Of a stretch of 64,000 nt of DNA, positions 46,488 to 58,612 are shown one piece after another (position 1 is the first letter of the stretch; every line of letters starts with the position of its first letter). Below the pieces are notes generated by a model. That model saw nothing but the letters and a program-made list of their open reading frames with translations. It was not told the DNA's origin and ran no database searches. This DNA is from Ischnura elegans. Taxonomy: Eukaryota > Arthropoda > Insecta > Odonata > Coenagrionidae. Where the stretch lies: the NCBI RefSeq assembly GCF_921293095.1, contig NC_060259.1, forward strand, positions 496,001 to 560,000, given 5' to 3'. The position numbers and the translations under genes are program-made.

Positions 46488-49029
46488 TAAGCCGGCCCTT
46501 ATTTTTCGGAATTGCAAAAAGTTATGTTTTCCTGGTCTCAAAATGATCCAAATGAGGTTTATATTCACGTGTTAAAATTTGGTTACTTTAAAATAACGGC
46601 AACCCGTGCCCCAAGGGCCCTAAGTACTAAGGACCCTAAATTGAGTTTTTTGAGGTCAAAAAAGTGCTATTCCTATGTAAAACGTAAAAGTAAAGCCCTT
46701 TTGGGCCAATTTTCTGTTTGTTTTTACCTATCTGTAAGCGTTTAGGAGATATTGTCCGTCGTAATGCAATTCCCCCCCAGGGCGCCACCCCGCACCGCAG
46801 CACCGCTGAGGTACGGCCCGCAGCACTTACTACAGACCTCCCCTCAACCCCCTCCCCTCCCACGGCAAAGACTTTGCTCCTGGTGACAACATTTACATGC
46901 TAGTGGTACAGTATTGAATAGTTTATTCCTCTTGTGTCACGATTAATGTTGTTAAAGGCTATAATGTCAATTTTAACCCTTCAACGCCGACCTATGTACT
47001 GGGTACCGATCCCTTAAACCTTGATTTTTTGCCGCCACACGGCCACGAACCATTTCAGCAGGCTTTGTTCCAAAGTGCTCTTTATGTACAAAATATTATA
47101 AGCATGTGATACAATTGTGTTTATGAATTATAAAGGAATGAAGGGAATGAGCAGGGCTTACAGGGCTCCAACAGTAGATAGAAATATTCAAGGAAGACGA
47201 AACGAGGTAGTCAGTTCACGGATGTAGATCACTGTGGAGAGATAGTTCTTGTGTATAGTGTGCTAAGGATAGAAGGTGCTAAGTATTTAAGGATGTAAGA
47301 AAAAATGTAGTGAAATAAATACTTAATCATGAACGTGACGTTCATTTTAAGAATAGACCAACAAGGAAAGGCATGTAATCAAGACTAAATCCAGGCATTG
47401 AACTGGTTGGAAAAGAAAGTGAAGAAATACTCGGCTCAAATTTACCTACAGTGAGAGAAGTACTGTGTTTTCTCTATCATCTAATGGGTTCGAAATTTGT
47501 AAGACTTAGTGCGAGAAAAACCGTGAGAAATGCGTCTCATCCATGGTACAAAACTAGAGTTCCTGTTATTACGGAAAATAAGGCGATTGAAAAGTTAGAA
47601 AAATGACGCAAAGAATGGATGAACGTGCAACGACATAAAGAGAGCGCGAACTACAGTGGAGATGAGGAGAAGAGAATCTTTCGTAACAAAACTTGATGAT
47701 TTGTTTGAAATTGCAAGGAGCGGTACCATTGAATTTTTGATGCACGAGGAGGAAAGTGCAGATAATCTCTCGGATAAATGTGCTTGGGCTGAAGAAACAA
47801 TCTTCTTACGCAAATAAAGAGGAGAACGAAATGTAGTCATTGGTGGAATAGATTTCAATATATTCAAGAAGAAAGGAAAAGATGTGGTTCTCCGCTCCTT
47901 GTGCTGCATTAGCTTCCAGCAGTGACCCGGAGTACCTAAAAAGACTTGTAAATTACGAAAGTGTCAGCCTGGACATAGCGAAAGCAGCACAAAAGAGGTT
48001 TTCAAACCACTTGTGGTTCATGAGTGAGGAGTTGGTAGGCCTGTCATTCTTTGACGAATCCATTTCTAGGTGTGAAAATAAAAACGTGATACGCTGTATG
48101 TGGTCGTGTGAAGGAAAATATGATCCACCGAAGAAGGCATTCTATAAACATAAAGACATGACTAAGGTATCTATACCATATTTTGTCACTACTAATTCGA
48201 GAAAACTATTTAATGCATTGTAAATATGCATTGCATTCTTTGATGTGCACATGCGAGAATGGGATGAACATACAAGAACGATTTGCAAATTATTCGGGGT
48301 CATCAAGTGGGAAATGATAGTGCAGCGAGAGGGGTGAAACTAATTCAAGATTTTTAAGCAGTCACGTTGAAGGAAGAGGGCTTTCAAAATTTATTACTAA
48401 GTGTGGCTTTTCATCGCAATACAACCCATAGGTGCGGAAAGGCACTTTAATTGTCAAATATGGGATGTCAATGAAAAATTAGAAATACAATGAAAATGTA
48501 TTTTATTTTGGATATTGTACCGAAATTCATGGACAGTGTGAAAATAAATTGATCTCTTGGATTGGAAGTATTGTTATGGCAATTAAATTCTTTCTAAGGT
48601 TTCTAACATTTCTTCAGAGGCTAGATCTTGCCAGTGTGAGCAAAGTTTTTGCCGTGGGAGGGGAGGGGGTTGAGGGGAGGTCTGTAGTAAGTGCTGCGGG
48701 CCGTACCTCAGCGGTGCTGCGGTGCGGGGTGGCGCCCTGGGGGGGAATTGCATTACGACGGACGATATCTCCTAAACGCTTACAGATAGGTAAAAACAAA
48801 CAGAAAATTGGCCCAAAAGGGCTTTACTTTTACGTTTTACATAGGAATAGCACTATTTTGACCTCAAAAAACTCAATTTAGGGTCCTTAGTACTTAGGGC
48901 CCTTGGGGCACGGGTTGCCGTTATTTTAAAGTAACCAAATTTTAACACGTGAATATAAACCTCATTTGGATCATTTTGAGACCAGGAAAACATAACTTTT
49001 CGCAATTACGAAAAATAAGGGCCGGCCTA
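46488..49029 (+). mobile_element. Long-armed DNA transposon, copy B (2.5 kb)
   Basis: ATGTTCAT is duplicated on both sides (46480-46487, 49030-49037). The ends are TAAGCCGGCCCTTA and the complement of TAGGCCGGCCCTTA. Arms of about 388 bp (46488-46877 and 48642-49029) enclose a decayed forward-strand transposase. It is inserted in the Penelope element, whose two halves fit together across it. Confidence 0.9.
47140..48450 (+). pseudogene. Decayed transposase of long-armed transposon copy B
   Basis: The same protein blocks as in copy A, spread over several frames: NWLEKKVKK near 47405, FVTKLDDLFEIARSGTIEF near 47680, SIPYFVTTNSRKLFNAL near 48170 and GNDSAARGVKLIQDF near 48310. Stops interrupt nearly every block. 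The TNSRKLFNAL segment matches a motif I associate with the same transposon family. More decayed than copy A. Confidence 0.6.
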
Positions 49030-49560
49030 ATGTTCATTTATTCTGGTAATGAAACTTCTGCCTGTTTGACCGATGTAACACATGTTGCATGATTCAAAAT
49101 TAACTTTGTAAATGCCAGATTGATGAATGGAATCTATTTTGTCTTTGTTACGACACAAAACTTCACCGAGAGTGTAGGGGTTATAGAAAGAAACATTGAA
49201 TTTATTTTTGGGGAATTTGCGAGCAAGCCTTTTTGAAAGATCCCCCACAAACAAAGCCGGCACCATTTTTTAGATTTCTCTGTGATGAGGGGAAGGGTGC
49301 AAAGCTGTGAGATGGCTCGCGTTTTCCACTTTCTCTGAAGCATTTTGGTAATAATTTTTACACTATAGCCATTTGAAACTGCAATTGATTTAATAATGGA
49401 AAGTTCACAGTTGAAATTCACAACAAATAACGGTAGATTAACCAATCCATGCAACATGGAATGAAATGACGATAATTTCTGTGAGGTTGAATGACATGAG
49501 TCACTTGGAATGACTATATCGCTATAGCAACGATTTCTTTATGCACCAAATTCATGTTTG

Positions 49561-49889
49561 TCACCAACTATGGATATGGAGAGATCAAGAAAGTTAAATC
49601 AAGAAAGGGGAGATCAAGTCAAGTTAAAAATTCTTGTGGAAAAGTGCTACGATCTTTTATTTATTTAAATATGTCTAACTTCCACCAATTGAAGCCTGAA
49701 TCTGTTGGACTTATTAGATTTTACCTTTAAAAACCTCAAACCCAGGGAGTGGAAGATGAGTAAAATGAGAACATAAGACTTAAGACATGAAAATGGACAC
49801 GCCAGCCGTTCCCATCAACACCGAATGTTATTGTTTATTTCAGATATTCCGATTACTATTCAATAATCCTCAAGTCCTCAATAATCAAT
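49561..49889. other. Spacer before the CR1-like LINE
   Basis: No feature was recognised; it probably includes degraded 5' sequence of the LINE. Confidence 0.3.
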
Positions 49890-51511
49890 TTGTCAAAAGT
49901 GAACCGCAAATCTCCCTCGAACCTCATATCCCAACCTCCAGCGAATCATAATCAGTTCTTCTTCTCACATGTCTCATCGTCCTCAGTTTTTAGCGCAAGC
50001 AAAAAAATCACCTCCAATGCCAAAGGACATGATAAAATTCCCATTTCTTGCATTAAGAAGGCTCTACCTGTCATTTTTCCCTCGATCCTAAACATAATAG
50101 ATGCCTCACTTCAAACGGCACCCTATCCTGCGACCTGGAAGCACTCCCTTATACACCCAATTGCTAAATGCCCCCAGCCCTCTACACCTGATGACTTCAG
50201 ACCGATAGGAATTTTATGTGCTTTTGCCAAGATATTTGAGCGGATTGTATTTCAGCAAATAAGCTCATATACATCCACTGCTAACTTACTAAACCCCTTG
50301 CAGTCTGGCTTCCGTGGTCGACATAGCACTCAAACTGCACTCTTAAAAATTGGCAATGACAAACGCCAGGTGACGATCTTAGTATTATTCGATTTCACCA
50401 AGGCTTTCGACTCCGTTTGCCATGCATTGCTCCTCCGCAAGCTGAGTACCCTAAATTTCTCAAAGAGTGCTGTTTACTGGCTTAGATCTTATCTCAGCGG
50501 TCGCACTCAAGCAGTGGTGGTCAGTAGTAACCTACAGTCAAATTGGATCCCTAATCCCGTGGGGATGGTACAAGGCTCAGTTCTTAGCCCACTTCTTTTT
50601 TCTCTCTTTATAAACGACCTCCCTGATGTCCTCATGCATTGTGACTACCACCTTTACGCCGACGATTTTCAAATTTATCGTCATTCATCGCCGTCCAATA
50701 TTATTAATTCAATAGCACTTATCAATGAGGACATCGAGAGAATTAACAGTTGGGCGCAGGCCAATCATTTGGTTCTCAATGACAAGAAAACAACAGCAAT
50801 AATTATAGGGAGCAATTATTTCTTTTCCCAATTAGACCATGAAAATCTACCAAAAATAAGACTTGGTAGCCACAATATACCTTATGAGGAAACGGTAAAA
50901 AACCTTGGAGTCATATTCGATCGAACCCTTAGCTGGAAGCCTCAAACAAATTATGCGAGGCGTACATTTTTGGGACCACCGCATCAACTTGTCAGAGCCA
51001 GAGAAATACACCCGACATACGAATTTCATTAGTTAAAACACTAGTCTTCCCTCACTTGGATTATTGTACAGCCTTATTCACTAACCAAAACGACGCAAAC
51101 AATAACAGACTCCAATTGGCCATGAATTCGGCAGTAAGATTTATTTACGATTTAAAAAAATGGGACCATATTAGTAACTATTACAACCGCCTTAACTGGC
51201 TTAAGTATAAAGAGCGTCGCACCCTTCACATAATAACTCTAGCCTTTAGTGTCTTAACGACCGGTTACCCGCCTTACTTCTACGAGAAATTCGTTAGAAA
51301 ATCTGAGGTTCATAATATACCTACCCGTAATCATAACATTGACCTCCATATTCCAAAACATCACACGCCTCATATGAACAAATCATTCATAGTAAGCACC
51401 TCACGAATAAAGAACTCTCTCCCAGCCCAAATAAGAAGCAGTACAAACATCAATAGGTTTAAACACAGCACATATGGGTTTCTGAAGAATGCCTCCTTAT
51501 CCCCAAGTTAA
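49890..51511 (+). pseudogene. CR1/Kiri-like reverse transcriptase
   Basis: The first frame (49890-51032) contains GHDKIPISCIKKALPVIFPS, DDFRPIGILCAFAKIFERIV, SGFRGRHSTQTALLKI, LFDFTKAFDSVCHALLLRKL, MVQGSVLSPLLFSLFINDLP and the catalytic YADD at 50655-50666, then DKKTTAIIIGS and a NLGVIFDRTLSWK block. A frameshift at about 50960-51020 moves the reading to the frame ending at 51511, with VKTLVFPHLDYCTALF, NRLQLAMNSAVRFIYDLKKW and YFYEKFVRKSEVHNIPTRN. That C-terminal half with the NRLQLAxNxAVR block is characteristic of CR1/L2/Kiri LINEs. No ATG start: the frame is cut at the 5' side. Confidence 0.85.
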
Positions 51512-51536
51512 ATTTCTTTTGTTTATGTTCACTTTC

Positions 51537-51668
51537 TTATGTTCATATTTATTGTTTATATTCACTGTCTTATGTTCATATTTCTTGTTTATATTCACTT
51601 TCTTATGTTCATATTTCTTGTTTATATTCACTTTCTTATGTTCATATCTCTTGCTCATATTTCTTTTG
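51537..51668 (+). repeat. 33-bp tandem repeat in the LINE tail
   Basis: TTATGTTCATATTTCTTG starts at 51537, 51570, 51603 and 51636. The four units are nearly identical and lie just 3' of the reverse-transcriptase frame. Confidence 0.9.
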
Positions 51669-51920
51669 TTTGTCACCTTAAATTTTGTAATTTGTGTGTT
51701 ATATCTAAGTGCGATTATTTATTTTTTTGTCGAAAATATTGTATTGTTTTTTTTTCATGCACTAGGCGATATGCACTGTTCACATTCGTCTGTATATGTA
51801 TATATATTTATTTACTTTTTTCTTTTATTTATCTATCTCAATGTGAAATGTAGAAAGCTGTACTTAAAGTTTCTCATGGACCCCAGTGCCTACGAAAATA
51901 AACGATATTATTATTATTCT

Positions 51921-52846
51921 AACTTAGAATTCTCTTTTATTACCGTCCTATCTCCATCTGCCAAAGATTCTTCTCTACAGAGCGCTTCTCAGCATCCGAT
52001 TATCTCTAAGGATTAAGAGGAAGCAAATTGGTACATGAAATCTTTCACGCTAAATAATCGGATGAAGGGGCGGCCATAGGTGATTGTGGGACCTCGGCTG
52101 GGGCTCATGATGGGGCCCTCCTTACTGGGGAATTTGGGAGTCCTACCCCGGAAAATTTTGGGAAATCGCATGCCCAGAAATGGAGTTTGATTTGATTATT
52201 CTGGCTCTTAAAATCAAGAAAAAGGCTAATAAAAGATTTCGTAAATACAGATACTTCGAAAAATGAAATTTCACAGATTTTAAATTTCAGTAAGGTATGA
52301 TGGTTCTATTATCTATTTTGTGTATTTGTTCCTTAATACCGCGCTGAAATCTAAAAACACTTTAGATTAAATTTTTCGAATAACAGTCTCTAAAAGCATA
52401 CGGTACCAACCTTCCAAGTTTTTACCGACCCGACCACATCAGTTAAGTGGGGCTCGTGGGTGTCTACATATTATTGGAAACAATAGTACATACACATGTT
52501 TTTCAAGGAACACTCGCGCAGTGACCACACTATTTTTTCCTTGAGCTGTTTCTTTAGCCACCGTGTTTTCTGTGTAGCTGGTCACCAAACATAGGCTTGA
52601 GGTAGCATAAAATTATCTCCAATTCCATTCCTTCAATTGTGAATAAGTCCTAAATAAGCAACACGTCAGTGAAATACAGGCACTTGACGTTTGGTTTCAT
52701 TGAAGAAATCAAGACCCGAATTCAGGATAATGCTGTTCTTGGAAATGTAACAATGAACTGTTCTCATCTCTTATAGCCTTTAAAATGACCAAGTAATAGA
52801 CTTTATTTTGGTCCAGTCTGGTGAAAAACGCTAAAGAACCGTCTCA
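51921..52846. other. Gene-free stretch
   Basis: No gene, RNA or repeat was recognised between the LINE tail and the Helitron. Confidence 0.4.
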
Positions 52847-54596
52847 TCTATATATATAAAAGAAAGTCGAAAATCGTGTTAGTTAGAACACTTATAACTC
52901 GAGAACGGCTGCACCGATTTTAGTGACATTAGGCTCTTTGGATTCGTCTCAGCCGCGGATAACATATAGGACAATAGGAAAATAGGAAAAGTTCATTAAA
53001 AAAATTCAACTTTCTCTTAGAGATATGTTTTTAGGAGTTGATTGTTGAGACGGTCAAAAAAATAAGATTTGTTTTCGAGTTTACTAATGTATTGACTGAT
53101 CTTTTTAGCAATATTAAAAAAAAAAATGTTCAAACATGTTAAAAATATTAAAGTAATAGTAAAATAGTATTAAAATAATTGAATTAAATATAAGCTCAGC
53201 TCGAATTGAGTTGTCAACAAACACATAACTACCGTGTGTGTAAACAAATCTCCAAGCAATTGTTGATTATCAGTAATGTTCATGTACTCTGCATGAATTC
53301 AAATCTTTTAACTTTGTTATAAACGAAGACGAAGTCACCAACTATCTATCTGAATATTTAAAATCCTTGGAGGCACCTGGCTTACCACGGCACGATTTAC
53401 AGCTAAAGGTAGGCTCTGTGTTCATGATCTTTCGAAACCTAAACCAACTAAAACTATCCAACGGAACGTGTTTGGTTATTTAAAAAACTGATAATGAAAG
53501 TGATTCACGCCACTATACTCAAAGGAAAATTCAAAGATGAGGAAGTTCTCAATCCGAAGACTCCATGATCCCAACTTATATGCCCTTTTGAGCTTAAACG
53601 TATTAAATTTCAAATTCGTGTAGCATTCGTGATAACGATTAACAAATCGCATGGTCAGTCTTTCAGTTTTTGTGATGTTTGTTCTCATGTGTCAGTGAAA
53701 ACCCATGATTTTCTCATGGTAAATAATATGCGGTATGTTTACGAGTCGGTAAACCATCCGCTGTATTTCTTCCTTCGCTTCAAGGGCGCAGCTAGGAATT
53801 AAGGATTGGCGCAGCTAATACTGGCGGGTCTGTAGGGTATAGAAAACTCGCCAAGGTAAGCGAGAGGTCCTAAAAAATGTCTGGGGGCCCTCCCCAGACA
53901 TATTTTAGGATAAAAGGTTCAAAATGGTAGGTTTTGCGGCTGTGTGAACAGTTAAATATTTTGTGACTCATCCGTCCCCCTAATATTAATAACCAAATGT
54001 TTTATAAAAAGTTTCTCTGAGATTTTGGGTGGGTTTTAACCCCCAAAAACCCCCCTCGCTGCGTACCTGCTTCGCTTCGCTATTTTTATTTAGCTTCATT
54101 CGCTTTATCTTGCGCCTGATAACAAAACAAAAACTGTTGTTTATAAGAAGGCGCTTGACGCAAGACATTAAACCCGAATGGTGGTGCGTTTACGCATGCA
54201 GCACGTTTACGCAGTGCATTTTTTCCAAACAGAGATACTATAACTGGCGCGCTTAAAGTCATTTGATACAAAAGCAGCTTCATAGGGGCTTTTCTTACAC
54301 TATTTTGAGCATCAGTCAAGCGTCGGTCTAGCGTTGCGCTAACCCGTGAACAATCCAAGTTTACTCTACGGACTTCCGGAGGAACAAAAGACCTAAAAAC
54401 ATTTTTTTACAGTTAATAACACAAATACCCAACAACTGAATGCGTATAATTTTTATTTCATCAATATTTCCTCATTTAATTTATAATAAATCGCATATGA
54501 GTAAAACGATACAGCCGCTCTTTATTCATAAATGGTGCAATTCAACTATAAGTTCATTGAATGTTAGGCGGTACGAAGTTCGCCGGGTCAGCTAGT
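52847..54596 (+). mobile_element. Helitron (rolling-circle transposon), internally deleted
   Basis: The 5' end TCTATATATATAAAAGAAAG, followed by AACTCGAGAACGGCTGCACC, is the standard start of a common insect Helitron group. The 3' end ACGAAGTTCGCCGGGTCAG-CTAGT carries a GGCG/CGCC hairpin (54567-54584) a few bases before a CTRRT terminus. The 5' flank is A as expected; the 3' flank is A where T is usual. The RepHel gene survives only as helicase scraps (53324-53700). Confidence 0.85.
53324..53760 (+). pseudogene. PIF1-type helicase remnant of the Helitron
   Basis: EDEVTNYLSEYLKSLEAPGL followed by PRHDLQLKVGSVFMIFRNLN and QLKLSNGTCLVI matches the conserved late helicase region (LxLKVGxxxMxLRNLNxxxLxNGTRL). 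A second block near 53585-53690, FELKRIKFQIRVAFVITINK followed by SHGQSFSFCDVC, matches the TINKAQGQS motif. The Rep nuclease and most of the helicase are gone, and stops and frame changes occur between the blocks. Confidence 0.8.
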
Positions 54597-56155
54597 AACC
54601 AATTAAACAGACTTTCATTTGCTTTTTAAAAATATTCCAAGCACGAGATCCGACGCCAGGATACTAAAAGTCGGTTCTTTCGGCAGGGAGATTTGAGAGT
54701 GACATGCAACACTTTCATTGTTTCGACCATTAATACATCTATTTCCTACCCTCTTATATCAAGTGACAAATCATGTTGCTGTACAAAACTACCACATTAT
54801 CGTCCGTCATTCACACTTGCTTTTTATGTTTTACCATACGGTTTAAATTATCATCTAGCGGTTTCTCAAAAACTCTGCAACAATTAGATAACTATTTTTC
54901 CCCTGAAAATTGCCCATTTATATGGCATTATTTGATTTGCGGTGTTTATTGCTGCGATATTTTAATCCAAGCAAGTGTGTTATTTCACTAGGTTCTTATC
55001 CTTTCCCCAGAACATGAAGTGTCAAACATTCAGAATGGGAAATGTTTTTAAAGAGGAGGAATTAATTTCAACAGCGATACAAACAGGGCGTCCAAAAACT
55101 CTTTTACGAAAGTAATGAAACATTTACTCAGCAAAATAAAAATAAAGAAAATAACGCAATAAAATTTATAATAATCAATGGTGGATAACTCTATTGGGGT
55201 TTAAATTTCTTTCGCCAGGCCCTTCCCCAAAATCCATTCACGGGGAGAGAATTTAAGGCACCTCTCGATTGAAGGTGGCGCTCTCGTTCGTTTTACTGCG
55301 AAATCATACACATAAACAAGGTAAGAGGAAACAATACGAAAGAGAAAGAAGCAATGCTCTTAGTCCGCGTTCTGCAATAGAGCAGGAAAAGGCATTTGGA
55401 AGTAATACAATGAAAAGATCTCCTCTTGACTCACGAAGGACGCAAACGATTTCCCAGATGACCACCGCGCAGAGATAGATAGGCATAAAATGACCTATGG
55501 ACGCCCTATCCTTCTGTCTTCATCCACTTACTACTTCATGACGTCCGAAAATATTGCTGAACGTAAGTATACGCGCAAAACCAACTTTAGGGACCCAAGG
55601 CAAACCCTTTCTACGCAATCACCTCGGGTGAGCAGGCGGTTTTCACACATTACATTTATCCTTTTCCCCATAGAGAGCTACAGGCATTCACGTAGAGAGA
55701 TGAAGGACGTTGTATACGGCCCTGTGACGCTAACAATACGCTCTTCCACAGAGAAAGGTGCGAGATGAGTCAAACGGCCGGGAGACTTGGGCGTGAATTC
55801 TTTGTTACAGTCGTAAATACTACAACTTCGGCATTACTTAAGAATTGAGCTTATGTCTTAGGGGAATTCAAAGTTGGAACTATTAATTTTGATAAAGTAA
55901 AAGATGTTTCATAATGCTGTCGTGAAGGAGTTTTAAAAGACTACATTGAAATTGAAGATACGACAAAAAATAAAATCTGAATAATTAGGCTGAGGTCGCG
56001 TTTTTACCACCATATCGCCTAAGTATTTCCAGATTTTACACTTGCATCTTCATGTATGCTAGAACACGCGCAACCTTAAATGATTTACCTCTGATTACCC
56101 ATTTACTGCCAAGAAGAAGGCTTCTACTTCTTTTTTCTATTGCTCTCCCCCAAAA
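54597..56155. other. Gene-free stretch
   Basis: Short frames near 55269-55770 have no motifs. No RNA genes or repeats were recognised. Confidence 0.4.
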
Positions 56156-56160
56156 GAGGG

Positions 56161-56527
56161 TGTTGGGTATTTCCCCCTCCCCTTCGGCGAGTGTCGTCGC
56201 CCCCGGGGCTTTCCAAGGACCAGCCGAGCCCCTTTCTCATGGTCTCCGCCAAGAGGACTCGACTCACACCCTTTTGGAGTGAGGGAGTGCCGTTACTCGA
56301 GGGTCAGTAACCCTTAGACCCTAGCATCCAATGCCCTCGCCGACGGCGTGGATTTATAGTCAGTGTAGAGCGGGTGGAGTTTCGGCGTGCGGAATAAACC
56401 GCAAGTTGCGTGCGAAATAAACCGAATTCGATTGAAGGTGTCCTCAGCTTTCATTTTATCATAACCCGGGGCACACGTCCCCGCGCGCACTTCTTCTGAG
56501 CCACCTTCGGGCCGGATTGCGCGAACA
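56161..56527 (+). mobile_element. Solo LTR of an LTR retrotransposon
   Basis: A GC-rich block begins TGTTGGGTAT and ends GCGCGAACA, flanked on both sides by GAGGG (56156-56160, 56528-56532), the 5-bp duplication of LTR elements. It contains poly(A)-type AATAAACC signals near 56391 and 56415. No internal region is present, so the element was reduced to one LTR, presumably by recombination between its two LTRs. The exact match of the duplication suggests a moderate to young age. Confidence 0.8.
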
Positions 56528-58564
56528 GAGGGAGTTTTGGAAATTAACGTAGAGAAATGAAAGCCCGTGCGACCCTAACAATGTCTACTTCACATTGGCT
56601 AAGAACGTAAGTGAGCCTATATTTATTACTATTGAACAATCTTTACATTGATAGAAATATATTTTACCACATATTATTCCAAATAAGATATTTTAGTCAG
56701 TTAAAGCGGATTTTACAAAAGCAAACCTCATAAAGTAAACTCAATGTGAGGTACCCTGAACGACTATATTAATTTTATTTCATTAAAAGGTGATATAAAT
56801 CGTACATACAGAAAGCTGAAATTTGATTGAAAATCCTTCGACCGCATGTTCGATTCAAACTTTCATTGATTTCATCGCCAATCCATGGGGAAATACTGGG
56901 GTTGACCTTTGACACCTAATTCGTGACAATGGTTCTATTATGCTTTATCTATTGAAACTGGCGTTTTAATGGCTGATGTTTTTTTTCTTTGGACTTTAAT
57001 CCTCGACATCAATGACTCGATTTACCGCCTTTTTCCCCCTAACAAGGGCTCTGGCGGTCGTGGAAATTTTCCAATTTTCGCCATCATCCAATGAACCACT
57101 GGCCATCCCATTCCATTTCCTACCCCGACCACCCTCAACACTTCGTTCGTCTGTTAAAGAGACAGGATGGGGGTCAACGAGTGCGGTGGGGTGGAGGGCG
57201 TGGTAAAAAGCACTGGCGTCCGCGAGAAATACTTGCAGGTTCACATGTGATGATGCTAGGACGTGGGGTGGGGAGTAATTGGATTGCGGGACAGTTTCCG
57301 TGGCACGCGGAGAGCGATAGGTGGCACACGAAGGCACAGAGTCAATTCAATTTCGAGCTCAAAGGCAATCACCGAAGGCCACACGCTGATATTGAACCGT
57401 AATTGAACTGCACCACATTCCACATAATTTAGCATTAAAGTAGACTTCAAGAGTGAATCCTCACAAGCTTTAAACTCCTCTACAGGCCATTATTTAAAAT
57501 TCTAATTCACACATAAGAGATGCCGAGTATTATTGATACATTACATTTTTATTCCACTTTTCAATAGGCGATCTTCATAAGCTCGACCCATAAATAGCAA
57601 AAGCTTTGGAGGCAATTGCAGCGCTTTTAACCGGAAGTTGTCAAGGTACGCGGAAGCCGAACAAAGGTTGCATTCTCAAACAACATTTGCTCCCGAGACT
57701 TTGGATGGCGCGGCCATGGAATAAGAAATAGTATGAAGGAAAAATATTTTCATCGGCCCAAAGTGGAATGATGAACAAATATAAGAATTGTATGGATGTT
57801 ATGCTGTATTCGCTTGAGTTGTTGAATAAATACATGGATAATAGGAAGAAGGGGCAAGCAGATAAAAATCTAAGTAGAATTTAGCTACGTAAGTGGAAGG
57901 TCTAAGCTTCACCTAGTAGGAATATTTCACGAGAAAGCGATACATTAGATGAGGCTACAAAAATTATTGATTTATTTAGATGATGGGAGTGAATAAACCC
58001 TATACTAAGCAAATATTTCCTTGGATAGAAAAAGGGAGATATGGATTTGGAGGATGCATTTTTTATTCTTAGTGCATAAAATCAGTGGCAGTCAAATAAC
58101 GGGGTGCTATATCGAGGAAAATGCCATCCAAGGCAACCAAAAAAAGGTCAAGGTCAGATCTCAGCAAACAGGAAAGGCGAATATATAAAGCTATTTTATA
58201 GCACTCTTAATTAGTCAGTGATATACATGTTTAAATAATGAATAAAAGTGAGACATTAATTTAAAAGTTAAACGCCACGATTTTAACAGAATTGGTTGTG
58301 CATGTGCACGGAATAAGATCATGATTAAGAAGGAACTAATTTTACCACTTTATAAACTAGAAAAATATTTGATAACTTATGATGCCTGTCCGGACATTTA
58401 TCAACGGATCCGGATTATCATAGTAAGTAAAACAAACCTAACGGAAATCAATAGATAATTTAAGATGACATTTAAGACATTTTAAGAAAGCAAATAAAAA
58501 GGATTTTGAGATGAGTGGAACGCTATCAATGATCTATGGTACACGAAAGAGGAGAAAGTCGCCG

Positions 58565-58612
58565 TAAGGAGAGAGAGAGAAAGGCAGGGGCCAGAGAGAG
58601 AGAGAGAGAGTT
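58565..58612 (+). repeat. GA microsatellite
   Basis: Two runs of GAGAGAGA separated by AAAGGCAGGGGCC-type sequence. Confidence 0.9.

Larger units (their letters stand above)
45690..49560 (-). mobile_element. Penelope-like element split by a later insertion
   Basis: On the reverse strand, 49560-49030 holds the end of a Penelope-type reverse transcriptase (SFHSMLHGLVNLPL, IKSIAVSNGYSV) and a GIY-YIG endonuclease (SGIYKV, CYIGQTGRSFITRINEH). The protein tail resumes at 46487-46219 (KPEILHFESKGKRLDVLEQF, NMLMNEEVFF). Between them lies the long-armed transposon copy B. Further down, near 45809-45755, is a CAGATGATGGC...CCGAAACGCC block like the hammerhead-ribozyme region of Penelope terminal repeats. 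The copy is 5'-truncated and decayed. Confidence 0.75.
49890..51920 (+). mobile_element. CR1/Kiri-like LINE, 5'-truncated
   Basis: A reverse-transcriptase-only copy on the forward strand, ending in a 33-bp repeat tail region and AAATAAACGATATTATTATT at about 51896-51915. The endonuclease half is absent. No target duplication was resolved. Confidence 0.75.

Noticed and set aside
51489-52016. A 175-residue hydrophobic protein
   Set aside because: It is a translation of the 33-bp repeats and the AT-rich LINE tail.
57012-57402. Coding region on the forward strand
   Set aside because: Short overlapping frames on both strands without motifs.
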